Assembly: GCA_017525505.1 (NCBI GenBank)
Contig: JAFXSR010000059.1
Location: 1-41,833 of the forward strand
Direction of reading: 5' to 3'
Origin: Bacteroidales bacterium
Lineage (GTDB): Bacteria > Bacteroidota > Bacteroidia > Bacteroidales > WCHB1-69
Length of the DNA stretch: 41,833 nt
Positions within the stretch are counted from its first letter, which is position 1; every line of letters starts with the position of its first letter. Below the pieces are notes generated by a model that did no database searches, was not told where the DNA came from, and saw only the letters and a program-made list of their open reading frames with translations. The position numbers and the translations under genes are program-made. Positions 34,976-41,833 of the stretch are shown piece after piece.

Positions 34976-35029
34976 CCTCCTAACCTTCTAACCATAATCA
35001 TTAAACCATAAACATTAAAGAAACTTAAC

Positions 35030-36502
35030 ATGGACGACGATAAAAAAACATTCCAAGGATATAAGGGACGCGCCTTAGAGACGCTCAAAAAATATGATGT
35101 TCATGTGTGGGACAAAGCTGAAGTGGAGACCACCCGCGGACATTTCTCGGGAAAGATTCTGCCTCGCACGGAAAACACCGACGACATCCACATTGTGATG
35201 AAAGTCAGCACCGGCTACAACATCGGTATTGACATCGACACCATCACCGACATGAAGGGCGAGCGCGACCCGCAGCCCGTTTTCAAGATTCCGGAGAAGG
35301 AATTCCCTTACACACCCGGTCTGCCTCATGTGAAACTGTTAGGTACCGGCGGCACCATTGCCTCCCGTTTGGACTACCGTACGGGTGCGGTGATTCCCGC
35401 ATTCTCGCCCGGCGAATTGTATGGTGCCGTGCCCGAGCTGGCCGACATCTGCAACCTGCAAACCGAGAAGGTTTTCGCCGTGTTCTCCGAGAACATGTCA
35501 CCTGTGGAATATATGGCTTTGGCCAACAAGATTGGCAAAGAAATCGAAGACGGCATTGAGGGTATTGTGATTGGCCATGGTACCGACACCCTGGCCCACA
35601 CCGCCGCCGCTTTGACCTACATGTGCCAGAATATGCCCATGCCCGTGGTATTGGTAGGCTCGCAACGTAGTTCCGACCGTCCCAGCTCCGATGCTGCTTT
35701 GAACCTTATGCACGCCATGACCGCTGCCGGTCACGGCGACATCGCCGAGGTGATGGTCTGCATGTTCGGTCCCACCAGCGACGACTACGGCTTCCTGCAC
35801 CGCGGCACCCGCGTGCGCAAGATGCACAGCTCTTACCGCTCCACCTTCCGTACCATTGGCGACACCCCGTTGGCCACGGTCAACCGCAAAGACGGTGTTA
35901 AGCCCATCAAGGAGGTCTATAACCACCGCCGCAGAGGACAACGCCAGATTGAGGTCATCACCAACTACGAGGACTACAAGCGCAGCCTCGCCAAAAACGA
36001 CCCCAACGTTACCCGCATCGTGCCCACCTTCGACGACCGTGTGGCCATCCTCTACTACTATCCGGGCATGAAACCCGATGTGCTGGATGCCCTTATCGAC
36101 AACGGTTACAAAGGTATTGTTTGGGACGGCACTGGCCTCGGCCATGTCAACAAGGGCATGTTCGACGCCATACAGCGCGCCACCGATGCTGGCGTGCACC
36201 AGTACATGAGCGTGCAGACCATCTGGGGTTACACCCACATGTTTGTGTATGACACCGGCCGTGACATGATGGCCCGTGGCATCATCCCCGCCGACAACAT
36301 GCTGGCGGAGAGCTCTTACATCAAGCTCGGCTGGGCGTTAGGACTGACCAAAGACAGCGGCCAGAAGCGAGAGGATGTGAAGAAGCTGATGCTCACCCCC
36401 ATCAACGACGAAATCACCAAACGCGAACCCTACGACGGCTACCTCGTCTATCAAGGCGGCGTACCCGAGGTGGAAGAGTTTGTGAAGAAAGTGAGGAAAT
36501 AA
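35030..36502 (+). CDS. gatD: Glu-tRNA(Gln) amidotransferase subunit D (archaeal type)
   Basis: This 490-aa protein is the glutaminase/asparaginase-like subunit that releases ammonia for GatE. Residues 10-75 form the GatD-specific N-terminal barrel (RGHFSGKILPR, VSTGYNIGID). The asparaginase domain follows with catalytic T109 in GTGGTIAS, T185-D186 in HGTDT and K264 in RVRKMHSS; GSQRSSDRPSSDAALNL is typical of GatD. Plain asparaginases lack the N-terminal domain, so AnsA is unlikely. It is the last gene before a strong terminator. Intact active-site residues and operon order with gatE argue that the complex works. Confidence 0.92.
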   Translation: MDDDKKTFQGYKGRALETLKKYDVHVWDKAEVETTRGHFSGKILPRTENTDDIHIVMKVSTGYNIGIDIDTITDMKGERDPQPVFKIPEKEFPYTPGLPHVKLLGTGGTIASRLDYRTGAVIPAFSPGELYGAVPELADICNLQTEKVFAVFSENMSPVEYMALANKIGKEIEDGIEGIVIGHGTDTLAHTAAALTYMCQNMPMPVVLVGSQRSSDRPSSDAALNLMHAMTAAGHGDIAEVMVCMFGPTSDDYGFLHRGTRVRKMHSSYRSTFRTIGDTPLATVNRKDGVKPIKEVYNHRRRGQRQIEVITNYEDYKRSLAKNDPNVTRIVPTFDDRVAILYYYPGMKPDVLDALIDNGYKGIVWDGTGLGHVNKGMFDAIQRATDAGVHQYMSVQTIWGYTHMFVYDTGRDMMARGIIPADNMLAESSYIKLGWALGLTKDSGQKREDVKKLMLTPINDEITKREPYDGYLVYQGGVPEVEEFVKKVRK

Positions 36503-36533
36503 AGTGTAGAGTTTATAGTATAAAGTTTATAGT

Positions 36534-36561
36534 AAAGGCAGCCGAAGGGCTGCCTTTTTTT
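36534..36561 (+). terminator. Rho-independent terminator of gatE-gatD
   Basis: A perfect 10-bp stem, AAAGGCAGCC (36534-36543) with GGCTGCCTTT (36548-36557), GAAG loop, followed by a T-tract. Confidence 0.88.
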
Positions 36562-36571
36562 AGTATCGTAA

Positions 36572-36697
36572 CACCATCTTTATCAAAAAGACATTGTAAA
36601 CCGTACCAATGCCGAAAAGGAATTCATGGGACTGACAACTTTCGAAGGCGACAGACCGCATATGAAAGACGCTGTCAACGCAAACAAGCAGATTTAA
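36572..36697 (+). pseudogene. Remnant of a RhuM-family (virulence protein RhuM) gene
   Basis: The frame 36572-36697 reads DIVNRTNAEKEFMGLTTF, then GDRPHMKDAVNA and a stop. This matches the late conserved part of RhuM proteins (..RADA-K--MGLT-WKG.., then ..DV-IAKNYL). No start codon and no upstream domain remain; the stop lies in a palindrome. RhuM genes often sit in restriction-modification loci, which fits the island downstream. Confidence 0.65.
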
Positions 36698-36705
36698 ATC
36701 TGCTT
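36686..36705. repeat. 20-bp perfect palindrome at the RhuM remnant end
   Basis: AAGCAGATTTAAATCTGCTT, followed by ATTCTTTATTTTT. It may be a terminator or a recombination boundary. From here to 36,900 the DNA is very A/T-rich and holds no gene. Confidence 0.5.
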
Positions 36706-36903
36706 ATTCTTTATTTTTATATTAATTTACTGATTATCAATTGTTTGGTATTATATCTTAAAATAATACATTTATTGTTTGGTTCAAATAAAAATTAAAA
36801 TATAAAAATTTGGTGGTCGTTTTTATGATATTGAAAATAAAATATTAAGCAGATAGAAATCGAATTATTTTATTATAAAATTGCATTTTAAGAAAAAAAT
36901 GAT

Positions 36904-36911
36904 TACTTTTG
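36904..36911 (+). promoter_or_regulatory. -7 box for the AAA/DUF4143 ATPase
   Basis: TACTTTTG, 20 bp before ATG 36932. Confidence 0.6.
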
Positions 36912-36931
36912 CAGTCTAAATAAACAGCAAA

Positions 36932-38392
36932 ATGTATTATAATGAATTGATAGAAAAACAAGTCATTGGACGTCTCCGGGTGGATAACCCGTGGTGGACA
37001 GAGAATGAAATAGCTTCATACTATGCCGAAATGCACCCCCGCTTATATCTGGACATCTTTTATCCACTAGTTGCAGGATTGGATATCCAACGAGCTGTCA
37101 TCCTAATGGGTCCGCGTCGTGTTGGCAAAACAGTGATGTTGTACCATACTATCCAGCGCCTCATAGCGGAAGGTGTTTCCCCGCAGAATATCATTTACAT
37201 TTCTGTTGAAACACCTATTTATAACAAAATATATTTGGAACAGCTATTCACTCTGGCAAAGCAAGCATTGGGGAAGACAGACAACAAAGAAATTTTTTAT
37301 GTCTTTTTTGATGAGATTCAGTATTTGAAAGACTGGGAGATACATTTGAAGTCATTGGTAGACACCTACCATAATGTAAAATTTGTCGCATCGGGTTCGG
37401 CGGCGGCAGAATTGAAAAAACGAAGCGATGAAAGCGGTGCCGGCCGGTTCACCGATTTCAACCTTCCTCCGTTGACGTTTTATGAATATGTTCATTTGAA
37501 AGAATACGCACAGTTAATGCGCTCCATGGAGATGGAATGGACGGATGGTACTATTATAGGCAACACCACTATAGACATCGCAAAATTAAACAAGTTATTT
37601 ATTGACTACATCAATTACGGGGGATATCCGGAAGTGGTTTTCTCCCAGCGTATCCAAGAAAATCCAGGTCAGTTCATCAGACATGATATTATTGACAAGG
37701 TATTGCTAAGGGATTTACCCAGTTTATATGGAATTACCGATGTCCAGGAGCTGAATTCCCTCTTTACCATGATAGCCTATCATTCGGGAGCACAGTTTTC
37801 GTATGAAGGTTTGTCGAAAGATTCCGGCGTTAAAAAAGACACGCTCCGAAAATACATACAATATTTAGAGGCGGCGTTTCTAATAAAGAAAATTCGCCGG
37901 GCGGATGACACGGCCAAAGACTATAAACGTGAAATGTTGTTCAAACTCTATCTTACTAATCCTTCTCTGCGTTGTGCACTGTTTCAGCCAATTAATGAAT
38001 ATGACGATGTGATTGGGAATATGGTGGAAACAGCAGTTTATGCTCAATGGATTCCTCGAAATACCAACATCGCATACGCTAATTGGAATGAAGGTAATAA
38101 GAAAAAAGGGGAAGTTGACATTGTAGGCATTAACGAAGCGATACAAAAACCGGAATGGGCGGTTGAAGTGAAATGGACAAACAAACCATTCCATAATCCT
38201 AGTACGGAACTAAAATCTCTGGAAACTTTTATGAGAATCAACGGTCTGACCCACGCTATCGTCACTTCCATCTCAGAAACAGGGAAAAAGAATGTACCTT
38301 TTGGCTACCTACAATTTATGCCGGTAGCTTGTTACGCCTATACGGTTGGCGAAAACACATTGAAAGCCACAAAAATGTCGTTCGGATTATAA
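36932..38392 (+). CDS. AAA ATPase with DUF4143 domain
   Basis: This 486-aa protein has Walker A GPRRVGKT (60-67), Walker B FYVFFDEIQYLKDWE, a sensor SGSAAAEL, and a C-terminal DUF4143 domain ending in a PD-(D/E)XK-like part (GEVDIVGINEA, WAVEVKWT). AAA_14/DUF4143 proteins are common in bacteria and archaea, often near toxin-antitoxin or mobile genes; their activity is poorly known. The N-terminus has an unusually long lead (1-50) before the P-loop. Lower G+C than gatDE marks the change to accessory DNA. Confidence 0.88.
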   Translation: MYYNELIEKQVIGRLRVDNPWWTENEIASYYAEMHPRLYLDIFYPLVAGLDIQRAVILMGPRRVGKTVMLYHTIQRLIAEGVSPQNIIYISVETPIYNKIYLEQLFTLAKQALGKTDNKEIFYVFFDEIQYLKDWEIHLKSLVDTYHNVKFVASGSAAAELKKRSDESGAGRFTDFNLPPLTFYEYVHLKEYAQLMRSMEMEWTDGTIIGNTTIDIAKLNKLFIDYINYGGYPEVVFSQRIQENPGQFIRHDIIDKVLLRDLPSLYGITDVQELNSLFTMIAYHSGAQFSYEGLSKDSGVKKDTLRKYIQYLEAAFLIKKIRRADDTAKDYKREMLFKLYLTNPSLRCALFQPINEYDDVIGNMVETAVYAQWIPRNTNIAYANWNEGNKKKGEVDIVGINEAIQKPEWAVEVKWTNKPFHNPSTELKSLETFMRINGLTHAIVTSISETGKKNVPFGYLQFMPVACYAYTVGENTLKATKMSFGL

Positions 38393-38405
38393 AACACACC
38401 ATAAT

Positions 38406-38742
38406 ATGGAAAAACTTCACATGCAAACCCACAACATCGTGGACGAAAACATAAAGAAAATTGCCGAACTCTTCCCCAACTGCCTCACCGAGCGGCTTGA
38501 TGAGAACGGGAAGCCGGAAGCGGCAATTGACTTCGACCAGTTGCGGCAGGAACTCTCGAAGGACATCGTGGAAGGCCCCGAGGAACGCTACCAGTTCCAC
38601 CTGGCCCGACAAGCAAATCGCTCGCCAGCATCCCTACTACTTCGTCCTCCGCGACGCCAGCCTCGCCACGGATAACGTAGCAGATAACTTTGAGCAGATT
38701 TGGGAGGAGTATTCGAAAGAGACGATACGGAGAATCATTTAA
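38406..38742 (+). pseudogene. mod: Remnant of a type III restriction-modification Mod methyltransferase
   Basis: The first 60 codons read the N-terminus of type III Mod proteins: NIVDENIKKIAELFPNCLTE, then IDFDQLRQELSKDIVEG and EERYQF. At 38597/38598 one extra C shifts the frame; the +1 frame continues with TWPDK, which is the expected next motif. It then jumps to QHPYYFVLRDASLATD and NFEQIW, typical of the Mod C-terminus. Most of the gene, including the DPPY and FXGXG methylase motifs, is deleted. The gene is dead, but it shows that a type III R-M system once stood here. Confidence 0.78.
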
Positions 38743-38761
38743 GTTTCAAAATATAGTCAAA

Positions 38762-39199
38762 ATGGATAACACATTACTTACAGCATTAATCGCAGCGGGT
38801 TCTGCTTGTATAGGCGCTTTGATCCCCAGTTTATTTTCGTATTTGGGAAAACGAAAAGAGTATGAAACTGATAAAAAAGCCAAGTTGGAAGAGATCCGAA
38901 GAAAGGTTTACAATGAATACATAGATGCCCTTCAAGCCATGATTAATGCTGGCAACAGAGATAATTATTTGTCGTTACAGGCCTGCACAAATAAAATTTT
39001 ATTGTTTGCGGGTCCAAGATTATCCAGTCTTGTCAATCAACATTATAATGACATCGTGCAAAGAACACTTCAAGGAAAACCTTTGACATTAGAGGAACAT
39101 ACAAGATACCAAACAGATATCTTCAATGCAATGAGGGAAGAGTTGGGTGTTTCTACGGAAAAGTTGGAAAAAGTTTCTATGGTACGGGCGGGATTTTAG
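38762..39199 (+). CDS. Membrane-anchored small helical protein
   Basis: This 145-aa protein has one N-terminal membrane segment (about 5-27, LITALIAAGSACIG-like) and then a charged helical domain facing the cytoplasm (KRKEYETDKKAKLEEIRRK). No enzyme motif is seen. It lies between the Mod remnant and the Abi protein in the same orientation and may be part of a two-gene defence unit. Start 38762 is the first ATG inside the frame that keeps the membrane segment N-terminal. Confidence 0.65.
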   Translation: MDNTLLTALIAAGSACIGALIPSLFSYLGKRKEYETDKKAKLEEIRRKVYNEYIDALQAMINAGNRDNYLSLQACTNKILLFAGPRLSSLVNQHYNDIVQRTLQGKPLTLEEHTRYQTDIFNAMREELGVSTEKLEKVSMVRAGF

Positions 39200-39231
39200 A
39201 ATAAACTAATGTTCAAAAAATTTTGTCAGAT

Positions 39232-40062
39232 ATGACAAACAATGAAAAGGGAATTTTCTTGAAATTGTTCAATCGTGGTGGATATGTATTGGACTTTTCC
39301 TCTGCCGACTTTGACAATTTTACGATGGCAAGTGTTGGAGTCGAACTATGTACCAAATACGGGTTGTCTAAAGGAAAATCATTAAATGCTTTTGTCAATG
39401 AGGCTTCAGACGACTTATCTAATAAATTGCTACTTGATTTGTTAGAGTATTATGAAACACAATATCCAAACTTCGAGAGAGAAAGAGACGGAATTAATGA
39501 TACTTTTTCGTATGGGATTTCCAACGATGTATATGCCAAATATTATGCCCAATGTAAGGGGGTTGCTCAACGAATCAATTCCAATCAGTTTTCTTCTTTC
39601 GCAGCAAATTCAGTTAAAGAAGCATTTTCAAGCGAGTATATTAACAAGCAGATGAGTATCATGCTTGATAATCAAGAAACCAATCCAACGGAATCTATAG
39701 GGAAAGCCAAAGAACTTATTGAAAGTTGTTGTGAAACTATATTAGAGAAAAGTGGGATAACACCTGATAAAGATTGGAAACTTAATCAGCTTGTTGATGA
39801 GACCATGAAACTACTGGAAATAACACATAAACATATTCCTGACACAGCAAAAGAAGCTGGTGCTATAAAAGGAATTCTTGGTAGTCTAAAAGGGATAGCA
39901 ACACAGATTGCTATAATACGTAATGCCTTTGGAAGTGGTCATGGAAAAAGTGCATCTTACAAAGGTTTGCAAGAACGCCATGCAAAACTGGCAATCGGCA
40001 GCAGTATTACATTGGTGAACTTTTTGTGGGATTCGTTTGAAAGAAAAAGTGATAAAGCATGA
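39232..40062 (+). CDS. Abortive-infection family protein (Abi_C, AbiJ-like)
   Basis: This 276-aa protein has an N-terminal part (residues 1-100: FNRGGYVLDFSSADF, YGLSKGKSLNAFV) like the AbiJ-type N-terminal domains. Its C-terminal domain matches Abi_C (PF14355): KELIESCCETILEKSG, then a helical stretch and RNAFGSGHGKS followed by HAKLAIGSS. GxGH resembles the conserved catalytic or nucleic-acid-binding loop of that family. Such proteins stop phage growth by cell shutdown. It begins 32 bp after the membrane protein and its stop overlaps the start of a Res-like stub (ATGA). Confidence 0.75.
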   Translation: MTNNEKGIFLKLFNRGGYVLDFSSADFDNFTMASVGVELCTKYGLSKGKSLNAFVNEASDDLSNKLLLDLLEYYETQYPNFERERDGINDTFSYGISNDVYAKYYAQCKGVAQRINSNQFSSFAANSVKEAFSSEYINKQMSIMLDNQETNPTESIGKAKELIESCCETILEKSGITPDKDWKLNQLVDETMKLLEITHKHIPDTAKEAGAIKGILGSLKGIATQIAIIRNAFGSGHGKSASYKGLQERHAKLAIGSSITLVNFLWDSFERKSDKA

Positions 40063-40160
40063 AATTCAAGTTCAAAACACAGCAATACCTGACCGATGCA
40101 GTGGAGAACGCCATAGCGTCGCTGTCACATTTAGTATCCTTGCCTTATGAAAACACTTGA
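40059..40160 (+). pseudogene. 33-codon stub resembling a type III Res N-terminus, copy 1
   Basis: The stub reads MKFKFKTQQYLTDAVENAI and ends at TGA 40158-40160. Type III restriction subunits (Res) often start with M-K-F-K-F-x-x-Q-x-Y-Q-T-x-A-V. The start overlaps the Abi stop by ATGA, and the stub end overlaps the next gene's start at 40147. Only the beginning of Res remains. Confidence 0.6.
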
Positions 40161-41586
40161 CTATTATTTGAATCAGCCCGAAGGGCAGACCTACGACAAA
40201 AAAAGCGGTCGTATCGAACCTAAGGCATTGGCCGTCACCATGGTGGCTATGGCCAACGCCGATGGCGGCACCATTGCCGTTGACATTGAGGACGACGGCA
40301 CCATCAGCGGTATCGACGGGATGACCGAGCATATCAACGACTTGCTGCGCGTGCCGTTCGACTATTGCATCCCTTCGGTCAACGTCCATCCTCAACGCAT
40401 TCCCTGCATCGACAAAGAAGGAAAAGACAACCATATCCTAATTCTGGAAGTGGAGCAGAGCAGCGCCATGCACGCCACTTCTTCCGATGAGGCCTACTAT
40501 CGTGTCGGCGACAAATCCAAGAAACTCTCCTTTGACGACCGTATGCAAATCATGCTGGCGAAAGGGGTGCAGTACTATGAGGATTACCCCGTTGCAAGGG
40601 CCACGGTTGATGATTTGGATTTGGACTTTGTTTCGAAGTATTGCGAGAGGATTGGTTACAAAAAAGATGCGTTGACTTTTCTTCGCACCAATGGTGATTA
40701 TATCCTGGTCAAAGATGGCAAGGAACAGATTAGCGGTGCCGCCATACTGTTGTTCGGCAAAGATCCGCAACGCTTTTTCCAGCGGGCCTGGGTGCGCTTC
40801 ATCCGCTATGATGGAACGGAAGAGAAAGTGGGGCGCGAGATGAATGTCATCAAAGATGTCATTTTCAAGGGTCGAATCTTGGATATGACTCGCGACGCCA
40901 TCGCTTTCGTCAAGACACAAATCAAGGAACACACTTATTTGGGACCCGAAGCACGCTTCGTAACGGAGGTGGAGTATCCCGAGTTTTGTTGGACCGAGCT
41001 GATTGTTAATGCCATAGCCCACCGCGATTACTCGATTCTTGGAACCGACATCCAAATCAAAATGTTCGATGACCACTACACGGTCGAAAGTCCTGGCATT
41101 CTGCCCGGGCGTGTCCGCCTCAACAACATGCGCACCACTCACTTTTCCCGCAACCCAAAGATTGCCGCTTTCATGAAAGAATATGAGTTCATCCGTGAGT
41201 TTGGTGAAGGTGTTGATCGGATGTATAGGGAATTAGAGGAAGGAGGCTGGCCAAAGCCTGTATTCAAGCAGGATGATTTTATGCTCCGTGCAAGTTTGAA
41301 TGCAATCGCCATTGCATCGAAAAAGCCGATTGAGTTTACTGAAAATGCACTGAAAATTGCACTGAAAATTGCACCGAAAACAGAGGCTGAAATTATTTCA
41401 CTGATTCTGGATAAGCCATCGATTTCCTTGGATGATATGGCATCCGCCATACAAGTATCACGAAGGACCGTTGCTAATAAGATTAAAGCTCTCCAGGAGC
41501 AAGGAATTGTTATTAGAATCGGACCGGCAAAAGGTGGTCAATGGTCGATTGACAAAGAAAATCTCATACATTATTTTGCGAAATGA
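40147..41586 (+). CDS. Schlafen/AlbA_2-type ATP-binding protein with winged helix
   Basis: This 479-aa protein has an N-terminal Schlafen AlbA_2 domain (about 1-130: TYDKKSGRIEPKALAVTMVA, ANADGGTIAVDIEDDG), a middle region, a GHKL-like ATP-binding domain (NAIAHRDYSILGTDI near 290-305, then REFGEGVDRMYRELE), and a C-terminal winged helix (about 425-475). Such proteins may be transcriptional regulators or defence effectors. ALKIALKIAPKTEAEI, before the winged helix, includes a small repeat. The stop overlaps the start of Res-like stub copy 2. Confidence 0.82.
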   Translation: MKTLDYYLNQPEGQTYDKKSGRIEPKALAVTMVAMANADGGTIAVDIEDDGTISGIDGMTEHINDLLRVPFDYCIPSVNVHPQRIPCIDKEGKDNHILILEVEQSSAMHATSSDEAYYRVGDKSKKLSFDDRMQIMLAKGVQYYEDYPVARATVDDLDLDFVSKYCERIGYKKDALTFLRTNGDYILVKDGKEQISGAAILLFGKDPQRFFQRAWVRFIRYDGTEEKVGREMNVIKDVIFKGRILDMTRDAIAFVKTQIKEHTYLGPEARFVTEVEYPEFCWTELIVNAIAHRDYSILGTDIQIKMFDDHYTVESPGILPGRVRLNNMRTTHFSRNPKIAAFMKEYEFIREFGEGVDRMYRELEEGGWPKPVFKQDDFMLRASLNAIAIASKKPIEFTENALKIALKIAPKTEAEIISLILDKPSISLDDMASAIQVSRRTVANKIKALQEQGIVIRIGPAKGGQWSIDKENLIHYFAK

Positions 41587-41669
41587 AATTCAAATTCAAA
41601 ATCCAGCAATACCAGACCAATGTGGTGGAAAGTACGGTGAGCGTGTTTTCAATAGTTGAGTTCAATTAA
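41583..41669 (+). pseudogene. 28-codon stub resembling a type III Res N-terminus, copy 2
   Basis: The stub reads MKFKFKIQQYQTNVVESTV and ends at TAA 41667-41669. It is clearly related to copy 1 at protein and DNA level (ATGAAATTCAA[A/G]TTCAAAA), again with ATGA overlap of the upstream gene. Confidence 0.6.
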
Positions 41670-41680
41670 AGTATGATGCT

Positions 41681-41833
41681 ATGAACAAGAAAATTATAGA
41701 CGACCTGTTGCAATACGGTGAACGCGTAACCTTGGAGTGCAAGAAGGCGGAAACCGCACTTCCAAAGTCTGTTTGGGAGACCTATTCCGCTTTTGCTAAT
41801 ACCAACGGCGGCTATATCATACTGGGTATAGAA
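41681..41833 (+). CDS. Second AlbA_2/Schlafen-type protein, cut by window end
   Basis: The 51 codons visible (MNKKIIDDLLQYGERVTLEC..., then SAFANTNGGYIILGIE) are the N-terminal AlbA_2 domain of another Schlafen-like ATP-binding protein; the rest is outside the window. It lies 11 bp after stub copy 2 and shows the standard E-K-K...FANTNGG pattern, unlike the more divergent first copy. Confidence 0.78.
   Translation, partial: MNKKIIDDLLQYGERVTLECKKAETALPKSVWETYSAFANTNGGYIILGIE

Noticed and set aside
35030..36502. Plain L-asparaginase (AnsA)
   Set aside because: The N-terminal barrel, the SSDRPSSDAALNL motif and pairing with gatE point to GatD.

Overview
The window is chromosomal DNA of a Bacteroidota bacterium, most likely a gut-type Bacteroidales. 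The evidence is consistent across it. Promoter -7 boxes of the form TAnnTTTG precede most transcription starts, with almost no Shine-Dalgarno sequences. Lineage-typical families are present (DUF4290, GSCFA, paired M23 peptidases, PhoH, class II PNP, ATP-type PckA), LpxK shows a lipid A outer membrane, and short Bacteroidota intergenic repeats recur. No rRNA, CRISPR array or intact insertion sequence was seen.

Bases 1-6,400 are accessory DNA. They hold a broken PD-(D/E)XK nuclease, a two-gene RiPP cassette (an 86-aa candidate precursor and an ATP-grasp maturase, closed by a terminator), an SH3 membrane protein, an AAA ATPase frameshifted in an A7 run, a single-HKD phospholipase D-like protein, and a stand-alone DnaB-C-terminal-like ATPase paired with an unknown 168-aa protein. 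A WYL regulator (6,394-7,341, minus) closes this part.

Bases 7,500-15,000 form a cell-envelope cluster on the plus strand: ddl, two tandem GH73-LysM proteins (the second lacking the catalytic Glu), two membrane-anchored M23 peptidases, phoH and lpxK. Bases 15,200-24,800 hold housekeeping and metabolic genes: PNP, a degenerate Rieske-like lipoprotein (minus), SppA, a steroid 5-alpha-reductase homologue, RlmN without a clear start codon, a UvrD/PcrA helicase, a GSCFA protein and a phosphate butyryl/acetyltransferase (minus). Then come tRNA-Thr(CGT), a minus-strand operon DUF4290 - ABC ATPase - ABC permease, a single-domain voltage-gated channel with a TVEGWYD filter, pckA, and metG with tRNA-Leu(TAG) directly downstream.

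The most unexpected core genes are at 33,029-36,502: adjacent gatE and gatD, the archaeal-type Glu-tRNA(Gln) amidotransferase, in a clearly bacterial context. After their terminator the window becomes a decayed defence island (36,570 to the end). It holds a RhuM tail remnant, an AAA/DUF4143 ATPase, an internally deleted and frameshifted type III Mod methyltransferase, a membrane-anchored small protein, an Abi_C-type abortive-infection protein, and two Schlafen/AlbA_2-type proteins. Two separate 28-33 codon copies of what looks like the type III Res N-terminus each overlap the stop of the preceding gene. This suggests accessory genes were repeatedly loaded into one mod-res locus.
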